NCBI GenBank assembly: GCA_017893485.1
Contig: CM030360.1
Coordinates: forward strand, 16,973,971 to 17,037,970
Length of the DNA stretch: 64,000 bases
Source: Hemerocallis citrina
Taxonomy: Eukaryota; Streptophyta; Magnoliopsida; Asparagales; Asphodelaceae
Direction: 5' to 3'
Position numbers and translations under genes: made by a program. The notes below the pieces were generated by a model. That model was given only the letters and a program-made list of their open reading frames with translations, was not told the origin of the DNA and did no database searches. Below are positions 35,548-46,136 of this stretch, in pieces (position 1 is the first letter of the stretch; each line of letters opens with the position of its first letter).

Positions 35548-35668
35548 GATATATAATAACTATTATAATGGAAGAGTTGGAGTTGTAAATTTTTTTAAAA
35601 ATTAATATGTGCATAGCACATGTATATTACTAGTGTAGTTTAATTTGAGTTAAGTTAGGTAGCTTATG

Positions 35669-36469
35669 GAACAATTTGCCATACTGACCCACTTTTTAAA
35701 AATATTTGGCGATCTGACCCACTTCCGAAAATATTTAGCAATCTGATCCAGTTTTGGACACGTCAGCATAAAACGTTATTGAAAATAACGGTATAGGTGA
35801 TTACCATGCCGTTCTTTCAAACAGCGGCATCAGTTTAATTTGTTTTTAGCATGTCGTTGTTTGGAAAACGACATCAGTACATTTTTTATACAAGTGTGAA
35901 TCTTCTGTCTTGGAAAAAATTCTAAGCATTGAAACAACTTATAAATAATGTCATTATCCCTAACAACGACATTCGAATTACTGATGCCGTTGTTAGAGAT
36001 AACGGCATTAGTTATAATACTCATTAAACAGATCACAGAAATAGATTAGCCAAATATAAGTAATAAAATGAACTGTTGTCGCAATTCCAAACAACGACAT
36101 CAGTTATCCCTAACAATGAAAATTATAACTGATGTCGCTATTCCTAACAACGACATCTGCAATGTTGTTGTCGTTGTTCCAAACGACATCATCTATATGA
36201 TTTTTCACACTTGCATTTTTTCCCAAGTCAGAGAGAGTACACGTTTGGGAATAAGTTAGTTGATGTCGTTACTCCAAATAGCGGCATGCAAATTTTTTTT
36301 TAACATATACCGCTAGGGAAAATAACGGCATATAAATAACCTATGCCGCTATTGCCAATAACGGTTTATGCTGACGTGTCCAAAACTTAATCAAATCGCT
36401 AAATATTAAAGGAAGTGGGTCAGATCGACTAAATATTTTCAAAAAGTGGGTCAGTACGGCAAAAAATTC
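35669..36469. mobile_element. MULE-type MITE with 9-bp target duplication
   Basis: An 801-bp element whose ends, GAACAATTTGCCATACTGACC and (reversed) GAATTTTTTGCCGTACTGACC, form inverted repeats extending about 110 bp with GTGGGTCAGA words. It is flanked by TAGCTTATG (35660-35668) and TAGCTTATA (36470-36478), 8 of 9 bases identical, the duplication size of Mutator-like elements. The interior consists of repeated AACGACATCAG and GATGTCGTTGTT words in both orientations and has no coding capacity. Confidence 0.75.
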
Positions 36470-36478
36470 TAGCTTATA

Positions 36479-36922
36479 TGACAGCGTTGACTAGTCGTGC
36501 TACCTATGGGTGTATAAAATTGGTAGTGTATTTGGGTGTGAATTTAGCATTATTGAACAAATGTATACCATAATATATGCCACTCACTGATTTAATTTTC
36601 TTGTGTGTATTAATTGTTTTGAGAAATATTGAATTTGTGGATATTATATTAATTTCTTTGCAACATGTTGTCATGTTATACCATTAACGTTAGATAAAAA
36701 CCCACCCCAAACACAAAGCCCGGTTTGGGTTCAGGTTCATATTCAGGTTCAGGTTATGGTTCAATAATCTCTATACAACTATACTAGGGCAGGCTCATCA
36801 TGCTATAAATACCCTCCCGATCAAAACCATTAGGTTAAGTTGTAAGTGTAGCAAAATAGTGATACAGGACGATACATAGTAGAAACTAGGGTTTGGAGCA
36901 TGCAAAAGAGAAAGAGAGAGAG
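36479..36922. other. Unassigned, possible remains of F-box gene upstream region
   Basis: No repeat or coding feature is recognised. The last 130 bases contain CTATAAATACC (about 36802-36812) followed by a GAGA run and the ATG of the F-box pseudogene. This arrangement could be its old promoter and leader. Confidence 0.4.
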
Positions 36923-37609
36923 ATGGAGATCGAGATGGAGATGGAACAGAAACTCAAAGAAATCGACTTTGATTCCTGCAGTTTCCGGCCATGGCTGGAC
37001 CTCCCTTTACCTCTCACTGAGCTGATTATGGAGCACCTCTCTTACCACAACAACATCTGATTCACTACCATATGCCCTAAATGGCATACCATCCAAACCC
37101 ACACCATCATTTCCACCAGTCTCCTCACCCTCCACTCCTCCCTCTCCCCCATCTCATCCTCACTGAAGAAGACAACCAACCCCTTTACTGATGTTACAAC
37201 TCCTCCGAGCAACGCTTCTGCAACCACTACCCATTCCGTCCGGCCCCAACAACCACGTCTACTCCATCGCCTCATCCTATAATGGCTTCTCTCTTTCTTC
37301 CAAACAATAGCCAGAGACACCAATCACCTCTTCTTATCCTATATCTCAATCTCTCTCTAGAGTCCAAACCATTCACGCTAGCTAATCTGTTGTTACCCTT
37401 ACATGTGGTCAGAACCGATGTTCACACCACCACCTCCATGTTAGAAAGCGTGATTCTCATTACATTCACTTTACAAACTGTTACTATTGTTGGGCAGCTC
37501 AGAGGGATCAATTTCCACCAATCTCGAGCTCATCCTAATCAGATTGGGCGAAGACCCTCTTCGATGTGAGTGGACTCGACTCTCTTTCACTGATGCACCT
37601 GAGGCAGAG
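36923..37609 (+). pseudogene. F-box protein gene fragment, interrupted
   Basis: The frame from ATG 36923 gives an acidic start, then WLDLPLPLTELIMEHLSYHN, the core of a plant F-box (binding to SKP1 in SCF ubiquitin ligases). It stops at TGA 37058-37060 after 45 codons. Coding-like sequence continues in the same frame (TTICPKWHTIQ, end of the F-box). It then continues in others: a HLILTEEDNQPLY-like piece near 37150 and YSIASSYNGFSLSS near 37265, wording seen in F-box/DUF295 (SKIP23-like) proteins. A WTRLSFTDAPEAE-like segment follows at about 37565-37605. It ends abruptly where TGTAAC begins a probable LTR at 37610. At least one stop and two frameshifts make it non-functional. Confidence 0.6.
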
Positions 37610-40600
37610 TGTAACTATCGTTCCCGATATTTTCATTTTTCTCCCCTTTTGTAATATTTTATTTGAAATTGAATAAAATACTCTATTTTTGCTTCTTGAT
37701 TATTTCAATTAACTGTTGTCCATGAAATTCTTCGTTCTTCGTGATTGAGCTATTTTTGTTAATTCTATTTCCTTCTATTTAATTGCAGGTATTTTTATTT
37801 GAACCCTATTGATTTAGATCTATCTCTTATTGAACCCTAAAGCCCAATTTCATTTGTTCTTGACCCAAAACCGCTTTTATTGGATCCTAAACCGCTAATC
37901 CAACACCCTAATTGTACCCTATAAATACAACTCTACTGCAAACCCTAAAAATTGCACACAATCGAAACCCTAGCCGCTTATTCTTTCTCCTCTCTCTCTC
38001 TCTCTCTCTCCTCGCCGTTCTCTCTCCCCGTTGGTTTCCTGCCCAACTCCAAGAACCCACTATAGCGCCTTCTTCCCCAACCAATTTCCGGCGCCCTTTC
38101 GTCCACCCCGTCCTCCGGCGACCCCCTGGTCGTCAGCCCCTCCCGTCGACTACCACACAGCCGCCCAACCAAAACCCCGACCCCCCCTCGTTTCCGATCG
38201 TCAGCCGAATCCCCAATCCCTCCTCGACCAAGCAGCGCCGCCCTATTGTGCCGTCGACCTCGCCGTCGATGCCGCCTCCACTGATCGCCACCGTCGCCGC
38301 CCCCTTGGCCTGGTTGCAGTTGCCGTTGTCTCTTTGTTAGTGGCTGTTGCTGTAGTTGTTGAGTTCTCTTTGCTATTGTGTTGTTGCTTATGGATCTCTT
38401 TTGCCCGTATATTGCACGTGCTATTGGTGGATTGTGTTAGTTCGTGGGTTCGTTGCTTCGGGATCCTTATTCCGTTATTCTTGGTATTCATTCTCACCAT
38501 TTATAAGGCAAGTCATTGTCCTCTTGAATTGTTAATTGTATGAAATTCAAGTTTCATTGAAATTCTTGTAAGTAGATCCTATTCGTTGTCATATCGCTGT
38601 ATTGATTATATTCGTTGAGTCTATTGAGGATTTACACGAGCTAACTCCGATATTATTGACATCGTGTCACTTTTGAATCCAAAAATTAAAATTTTCATGT
38701 GTGCATATAGAGTTGATAATAGGGTTTTTCATATAATTATCACATAAATAAACTTATTGTAGAAACAATTGCTAGGCTGTATGTTGTTTGATCGGTTGAT
38801 GGTTGATTGATGATAAATTAATGTATGTATGTGTTTTTAATCTTATTTACCATGTTTTTATACTCAACATGCTGATTGAGAAGTTTATTGACTAGTAGAT
38901 TGATACCCATCATGTTTAAATTAATTTATTTTATGAAAATACCCTAAAACCTATATCTTGCTTGCTGGCCTGTATGTTGACTGCTATCTTTGAACCAGTA
39001 AATGATCTTAAAATGAATTAAATATAAATTGTAGCCTTATCTTTCTAGTTTTTAGAACATCTTGAATTTTCAAATTCCGAGTTGTGTAACAAAAATTATG
39101 CCCATTTTACTACAACTGTGTTTGTACTTTCAGATTTTCAGATTCTTGTATCTTGCATGTTTAAACAGTAAAAAGACTAATCAAAATGTTAGAATTTTAC
39201 TTTGATAATTTCCAGATTGTTAGTAATCATGTTTAGAATTTTAGAAATATGAATTTAATATTGAGTTTTTGCTGATTCTAAAATTATAATAACATGATGT
39301 CGAATTTCTGCCTGAACATGAAACCTGTAAAGAACAATGTATTTGACCTAGCTACTATTGTCAGATTTTGAACTTTAAATATGCGTCGGAACCGTGTGGA
39401 AGTCTAGTTTCTAGAATTTCTGACGGATTCAGTTTTTAAGTTCTAAAACAGCAGAAAACTGTATTTTTGTACAGACTACTCTTGCTGTCTAGAATTTTAT
39501 AATCCAGATTTTAATAGATTAATTATTCTTATATCGTACTATTGCATGAATTAATGTATGTATGATGCATTGCATGATCCTAATGAGTTATTGTCACAAT
39601 TCTAATCGTCCTATTCATGCTACCATCCTATTGTTCTCCTATTGATATTATTGTTCATCTCATGTCTTAAATTGCATATTGTATTGTTGCATTGATAAAT
39701 AATTAATAAGTCGGGATTTAAGGAATTGATTAAAGCAGTTAATGATGTAAAGACTAGACTCGAATGATGGCCTATGTTATTATCGTTATCGTCATCGTGT
39801 AAGAAATTACACATGGCCCGTGTTATATTGTTATCATCATCGTGTAAGAAATTACACCATGGCCCGTGTTATATTGTTATCGTCACCATACCCAGTACAT
39901 GAACTATAAAATCTATCACCATAGTCTAAACGAAATTGATTGTATGCATCAAACCTTTGGTATGGAATATATTGGATACAGTAGTACATGCATTAGTTAG
40001 GTTTCAAAATGATTATTAGACATGCGGAATGACACATCACCGACACTGCATATTGTTCATCATTATTTTTATTGAAATCGAATATTGGCTAAGTGTTACC
40101 ATTATTGATCATTGATTATTGTTACCGAATATTGAAATATTTTTTATAACCATTGCATCGATTACCGTGATATTGATTATTGATTATCGTGCCATGTTAT
40201 TGATTCCTATTGATCCATTGATTCATTGTTATACCGTTATTCCATTGTTCCTTGCTTTCTCTACTTGCTGTCCATGACTTGCTCTAAGGATAATTTTTCT
40301 TCTTTTTTTAGATGAAGTGCACACAGGTAATGAAGGAGAATTGCCTGCAGGAATGGGAGAACAAACTTTCTGAAGAACTATTGCTTTATAATTGAATGTT
40401 ATTTTTATTTAAATTATTGTATTGAGACTCGTTACTATTGTGTTTGGAATTTATTATTATATTGGGATTATGTCGTGGATTTTGTTATTGTTTCCAAATA
40501 TTGGATTATTATTGTATTTGGATATTTTTATTGCTTCATTCCAAGTATTATTGTTCATGAGATTATTATTATTGCTTGCACAATTGTTCTATATTGATTA

Positions 40601-40700
40601 TATTGTTAAGTTGATCGGATAAACAGTTTATGGGTGACGTTATTCATTTGCTGTGCCAATGTCATGTACACGTATTTCGTATTTTTGGAAAGCGGGTTAC
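37610..40700 (+). repeat. Probable Gypsy (Tekay-like) LTR, right end uncertain
   Basis: The segment starts TGTAACTATCGTTCCCGATA, followed by TTTTATTTGAAATTGAATAA, a start common in Tekay/Del LTRs. A TATAAATAC box at 37920-37927 is followed by a CT-rich leader and a GC-rich, proline-codon-rich stretch (37912-38540) that opens long frames on both strands without protein similarity. The rest is AT-rich, with GTGTAAGAAATTACAC..GGCCCGTGTTATATTGTTATC repeated near 39797-39880. It seems to end near GGAAAGCGGGTTAC (40700). The expected TACA end and target duplication are not seen, so this is either a damaged solo LTR or a truncated one. Confidence 0.45.
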
Positions 40701-40738
40701 CCCGGTGTCTTCTGTGGGGGGAAATTCTATAACTATTG

Positions 40739-41692
40739 TGTTAGAACTCGAATATCAAAAAATAGAAAATTCCTAACAATGTTTGTGAAGAACTACAATT
40801 ACAGGAAAAAAAGAACAAATCAAACACTTCAATACAGAGTCGAGAATGAGATCTATGTCCTTAAAGCAAAATTCGCCCCGTAGTGTGACGGTAGTTGACG
40901 AATTGCCCCACAAGATACAACAGTATTACGTTTTCCTGAAGAGCAACACCCTAGCTTTAGAGATATCAGCGAACCAGTAGTTATGTTGTACTCTCAGACT
41001 CAGAGGAAGAAGAAGAAAAAGATTATCAAGTTCAAAAAACTGTGTTTCTAGCAGACAAAATTGCAGAGTCTTATAGGCGATAAGGGCGTAACTGATGGAT
41101 CCTGATGGATCATAGATCCATTACTCTGTAACAGCATAGTAATGGCTCAAAAAACCGTAACTGATGGATCTATTGTTCTGCTGTTACAGAATAATGGCAC
41201 CAGTTACAGAATTTCAAATGCCTCAATGGTAAAAATAGATCCAGCGGGAAAATTGGAGGGGGCAAAAAAATAATGTATTCCAGAGCCAAGCCAGCCAGGC
41301 CAGGCCAAACTAGACCAGACCAAGCGGAGCCCGGGCCCGGGGCCGGGGCTGGGTGCGCCCGCGCGTGTGTGTGTTTGTAACTTTGGCTAGGTCCTCGCTC
41401 CACTACACGTTAGTGGTAACCCCAGGGCTACACCCTTTAGTCCATTTCTTTAGCTTATATACTAGAGAAATCTTTCCCAACTTTTGATGTGGGACTATCC
41501 ATTTTCTCCAAATTCCCAAGTTAATAAATTTCGGGTACCCAACTTTGGACCAATCACTTTCACTTTCCGGCACCTAGCCAAAGTCACTTTCACTTTCACT
41601 TTCCGAATGTAATCCAATTACTTTCCGGCACCACCGGTGGCCGGAGCCCACCGGAATCCAGCCCGAAAAATATGCCAAAAATATTTTCAACA
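40739..41692 (-). repeat. 3' LTR of Copia element A
   Basis: A 954-bp LTR; on the minus strand it runs from TGTTGAAAATATTTTTGG to CGAGTTCTAACA. The right-hand 190-odd bases of its U5 side are matched by 61459-61546 plus 63291-63405. A minus-strand GTATATAAGC box lies at 41453-41462. A short, very GC-rich block (about 41280-41370) stands out from the AT-rich remainder. Confidence 0.8.
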
Positions 41693-41703
41693 GTCCCCCA
41701 CAC
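41693..41703 (-). other. Polypurine tract of Copia element A
   Basis: The minus strand reads GTGTGGGGGAC directly before the LTR start TGTTGAAAATA, the usual Copia arrangement. It fixes the inner edge of the left LTR. Confidence 0.75.
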
Positions 41704-41988
41704 GAATGGAAATTACCAGACTGTGCAATCCAGACACAACAGAAAAAGATATGACAGAAAAAGACATGACAGAAAAGACTCTGAGGGTACAATCAGAAAA
41801 TCACTGCATCAGGAATGGTAGTAAGTTTTCATCTTTGAACCACCCTTAGTGAGTAGCCATCGGATTCACTTGACCAGGTAGTAAACATGATGTCTTGAAC
41901 TACCCGGACTTTGATGTGAACCTAGACAATAACTATCACACAGTTTCATCTCCTCACAAAACTGGTTCTCTTGTTGTGTTTATTTTGG

Positions 41989-41996
41989 CCTTGAAC
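41989..41996. repeat. Target-site duplication CCTTGAAC (left)
   Basis: CCTTGAAC precedes TAGGGATGGCAAC and is repeated exactly at 45833-45840. Eight bases is the hAT duplication size. Confidence 0.9.
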
Positions 41997-42895
41997 TAGG
42001 GATGGCAACTGGGCCAGGTCAACCGGCGACCCACCCGCGACCCGGCCCACCAACCCGGCCCGTTTAAGCACTTCGCGGGTTCGGGTCGAACCCGGTGAAC
42101 AGTACCAGGTCGACCTGGGTCGCAATTTACGTGAATCGAATTCGCGAAACCCGGCCCACGAACCCGTTCCAACCCACGAATTGGACCCGTTAACCCGTGG
42201 GTCGACCCGCGGTTTTCGACCCATTCGACCCGTGACGGATCGACCGTTGACCCGCGGGTCGAACGGTCGAAAATCAATGGTTCGCAGCGTTCGCTGCTGC
42301 TGCTTCCGAGAGATGGAGCCGTTGCAAACGGCTCTTAGAGCCGTTGTTTGGGGTTTTTTTTTTGTTTTTTTTTGTTTTTTCCCACTAATAAGCCTATAAA
42401 TATCCCCTAAAAATCTCAAAAAAAATCACACCTCACTCTCTTACTCTCTCTACTATTATACATCATTTTAAAGAATTTTTGAACAATTGTAGTATTCATC
42501 AAATAATTGTACAAGGAGGCATATACACGATCAAATTTTGGTCGTATCGGAAACAAAATTCAACGTCTTCAACATCTTCAACTCTCTTCAACCCTCGTCA
42601 AATCTACTTCAACTTCTTCTTAACTCTTCAATTGCGGAATCGGCAAAGTGCTCCTCCATCTTTTCTATTATATTCTTATTTTCACGGTTTTTTTTTACAT
42701 ACGCGTATTCTACGGTGAACGGTATCAAAATATCTCTATCTCTCTTGTTAATTTTTTTTTTGCGTTGTAGTTAAAATTATTGTTTGTTTTTTGAACTTCT
42801 CTATCTCAACCCTTTTGTTTTTTAGATTTTTTTTGTATAATTCACCGCTCCTACATTGTAGATTTTTTTTACATATTTTAGCACATTACCACATT

Positions 42896-45009
42896 ATGTC
42901 TAGATCACGCGGTAGCGGTCGTAGCGGACAAGATTCCTCCTCCTCTTCACGTAGGCCACCAATTGTCCCAACTAATGAGCCCGCCCAAGATTACATTGAT
43001 CCTACTATGGAACAATGGGGTACACACGACATGAATGTTGTAGGTGACATTCAATTAGAAGAAGAAGAACAACAACAATAACCCGAAACCACACAACCCC
43101 GTAGTAGTAGGAAAAGTAGAGAAGAAACTAGCGATTGGCACAAGTTTTATGAGTATATCCCGGACGAACATACTCCGGGTGTAGGTTTGAAAGTGTGTAA
43201 AACATGTAGTAAAACATACAAATTCAAGAGGGGTGACGGCACCGGTACAATTAGTAGGCACATACAACATAATCATAAAGAACTTCTTGATCAAATATAA
43301 GGCCAACAAAAAATCAACCCTAGGACCGGTCAAGTAGATAGCCACCCTTATGATCCCGAACTTGTTCGTCGGGAAATGGCCCGATTAGTCATTAAGGAAG
43401 AGTTGCCATTTTCCTATCCCGAGAGTATGAACTTGGAAAATTTTAATCAAACGGCCTTAAACCCTCATTTTAAAAGAATTCCGAGAAATACTTGCAAATC
43501 GGATTGTTTTAAAATGTATGTTGAAATGAAGGACGCGTTGATTGCAATTTTATGGAGTTTAACTTGTAGGGTTAGTTTAACTTCGGATTGTTGGATGAGT
43601 GTCAACAATATTCCAACGATGGGAATAACCTGTCATTGGACCGACAATGATTGGATTCTTCAAAAAAGAATCATATCACTTGCGGCGTTGCCGTATCCCC
43701 ACAGTGGCGCTAAAATAGCAAACCGTATTATAAAAATTTGTGATGTTTTTCATATTCGCGATAAAATTATGGCTATTAGTTTTGATAATGCATCTAACAA
43801 CAATGTAGCAATTACTACTTTAAAATCTGTATTAAACCCTCCATCTGACAATATTTTTCATGTTAGATGTGCATGTCATATTATAAATTTATGTGTTCAA
43901 GATGCATTAAGAATAGCTGATCCATATATACATAAAATTAGAAATTGTGTACATTTCATTGCATTAAGTCCAAGCATTTTACAAGAATGGAAAGCTTGGT
44001 GTAGGGTTAGAAATGTTCCTTTTAGAAAATTTCCAAAGGATGTTAGACACCGATGGAATTCTACTTTTGATTTACTAAATGATGTCACCGATTATAAAGC
44101 AGTTGTAAATGATTTTTGTATCGCAAAAAATATGCATAATTTTGAAATGACTCCCAACGATTGGTTTTTTGCCAAATCTTTGTTGAAATTTTTAGAACCT
44201 TTTAAAACCGCAACTTTAAAGTTTTCAAAAACATATGAATCTACTTCTAGTAGCATTTTTATTGAATTAGTTAGCATGATGCAAATATTTAACGAAATGT
44301 TAAATGATCCCTATATTAGTGACATTGTAATACCTGCATTTCAAAAAATTTTGAAATTATTTTCCTCCTCCTATGTTGATTTGTGTTGCTACTGTTATGG
44401 ATCCCCGTATCAAATTAGAAGGTACGAAGAATTTGATAGAAATATTTTTTGAATATTTAGAGAACAATGTAGAATTAACAACTGATTGCGCTACTTTTTT
44501 AATTCAGTTTGAATCTACGTTAAATAACTTGTATGATTATTATGATAGACGTTTTGCTTCTAGTAGTACAACTTCTGTAGTTAGTTCTTCTTCTGGTAGT
44601 TCTAAAGGTAAGGGTAAAAGTAGAATTGGTGATAGAACATTTAGTTTACTTGAACAAATTCAATCTAAAAAACCTAGGACTAATCAACCAAATGAATTAA
44701 ATTGGTATAACCAACAGGGTACTGAGCCTACTCTTTCTCCACTAGATATTTTACAATGGTGGAAAGAACATGAACACACTTTTAGTATTCTGTCTATTAT
44801 GGCTAAAGATTTGCTAACTCCTCCTGTCTCTACAGTTGCTTCTGAGAGTGCATTTTCTACAAGTGGCAGGGTTCTATCTGATTACAGAAATCGGTTGAAG
44901 CCCGAGGCATTGGAGATGCTCGTTTGCACAGAAGACTGGCTGAAGGCTGAAGATAGGACGCAAGGGAAAGCACTATCAAGTTCCACAAGTGGGAGCAACT
45001 CGCCCGAAG

Positions 45010-45057
<48 letters not shown>

Positions 45058-45059
45058 AG
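42896..45059 (+). pseudogene. hAT transposase, two stops and one frameshift
   Basis: From ATG 42896 the frame encodes a Ser/Arg-rich start and then a BED zinc finger (CKTCSKTYKF...TISRHIQHNH, about 43193-43275). After this come the RNase H-fold catalytic region with SLTSDCWMSVNN, WILQKRIISL, ISFDNASNN and FHVRCACHIINLCVQD, a DUF4413-like helical part, and the C-terminal hAT dimerisation domain (LDILQWWKEHEHTFSILSIM; VASESAFSTSGRVLSDYRNR). Breaks are TAA at 43079-43081, TAA at 43298-43300 and a frameshift near 44365-44373. The total of about 720 codons matches RICESLEEPER-like hAT transposases. The acidic residues of the catalytic fold (D in SDCW and in FDN) are present. A (CAA)n run gives a C-terminal poly-Gln tail of variable length. 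Confidence 0.9.
45010..45057. repeat. (CAA)n run encoding poly-Gln at the transposase end
   Basis: About 16 CAA triplets stand just before the TAG stop at 45057-45059. A shorter (GAA)(CAA) run at 43060-43080 precedes the first premature stop. Confidence 0.9.
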
Positions 45060-45300
45060 CTTTTCTTGTTATGTCAAATTAGAAAACTTGTACTCAATTA
45101 AAATTGTATATAACAAATATGTTATTGTATAAAACTTATTTGTGAATTGAATTCTTCATTTCGTTATAAATTGTTCAAATTGTATAACTTAAATTCATAT
45201 GAATAAAATTTCAAAATTTGTTGTCAATTTCACTCTTTCAATCTTATTATTATTATTACGATTTTTTTGTTTATTAGTATTATTACTTACTTAGTATTAT

Positions 45301-45470
45301 AATTAAACATCATTTGGGGATATTTGAAGAATTGTAGTATTATTACTTATTAGTATTATTACTGAATTACATACTTAGTATTATAATTAAACATCATTTG
45401 GGGATATTTGAAGAATTGTAGTATTATTACTTATTAGTATTATTACTTACTTAGTATTATAATTTTTTAA
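45301..45470. repeat. 84-bp tandem duplication
   Basis: AATTAAACATCATTTGGGGA and the following TATTTGAAGAATTGTAGTAT start at 45301 and again at 45385. The pair lies in the 3' non-coding part of the hAT element. Confidence 0.85.
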
Positions 45471-45562
45471 GCAATGTAGTATTCATCAAACAAAAATATG
45501 GTTGTTTGTATACATCATTTGTAAAATTATTATTATTATTAGTTCAATTTAAGCTACCAAAA

Positions 45563-45568
<6 letters not shown>

Positions 45569-45612
<44 letters not shown>

Positions 45613-45613
45613 T
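45569..45613. repeat. (AT)n microsatellite
   Basis: Alternating AT, interrupted by one GT, after a poly-A run. Confidence 0.9.
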
Positions 45614-45832
45614 ATTAAACGGGCCAACCCGCGGGTCGATCCGGCCCAACCCGGGTTGAGCCCTAAAGGGTTCACGGGTTGGGCGGGCCACCCAAACGAA
45701 GCAGTAGCCCGGCCCGGTCCGGCCCATATAAGGGGCCAACCCGGCCTGGACCGGCTACTAATCCGTGCCAACCCGTACGGGTTGGGCCCGGACCGGCCCG
45801 AACGACCCGTTCGCCACCCCTACCTTGAACAA

Positions 45833-45840
45833 CCCTAGTT
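45833..45840. repeat. Target-site duplication CCTTGAAC (right)
   Basis: Exact copy of 41989-41996. Confidence 0.9.
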
Positions 45841-46136
45841 AATCGTGAGTGAACTTGGAGAATGTAGCCTCTCTTCATTCTCCTAGAAACGGCCCCATTT
45901 CACACTCACATGGTGATTGACCATAAATAGTATCCTACCATACCCCACTTTTATTTCAAAGCTATAAAAATCATTAAAAGCCAAACTTACCCTAACCCCT
46001 TGCAGGCAGCACTGTTTTATAATCCTAAGAGTGGGTATGAGATTTTAATCTCTCAGTGCTCACGTCGATTCAACAAGATTTAGTTGTCCCCTTGACGCTA
46101 GATCTTGGGATCTCAAATTCTTAGGTAGGGTTTCCA

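Larger units (their letters stand above)
33847..35668. repeat. Large nested inverted-repeat (foldback-like) region
   Basis: Three sets of inverted arms are visible. The outer arms are 33847-33879 (TAAGCAACCTAACTTAACC...TTAAACTACA) and 35634-35666, its near-perfect reverse complement. The middle arms are 33880-about 34035 and about 34750-34907. The inner arms are 34908-about 35050 and about 35395-35547. The structure looks like a non-autonomous DNA element or captured gene DNA, later nested. Its left end was split by the Gypsy insertion (see 23019-23054) and its right end by the MITE at 35669. No transposase is present. Confidence 0.7.
41997..45832 (+). mobile_element. hAT transposon, nearly full length
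   Basis: A 3836-bp element ending in imperfect inverted repeats TAGGGATGGCAAC and (reversed) TAGGGGTGGCGAAC, with an exact 8-bp duplication CCTTGAAC. Subterminal regions at both ends (42000-42260 and 45620-45830) are packed with ACCCG/CGGGT words such as ACCCGCGGGTCGA, probably transposase-binding repeats. The single transposase frame is disrupted. Between the gene and the right end lie an 84-bp duplication (about 45301-45468) and an (AT)n tract. It sits between PPT and RNase H of Copia element A. Confidence 0.92.

Noticed and set aside
37912..38543. Proline-rich 142- and 170-codon frames
   Set aside because: They sit directly after a TATA box and CT-rich leader inside a probable LTR; the proline bias follows from the CCN-rich leader sequence.
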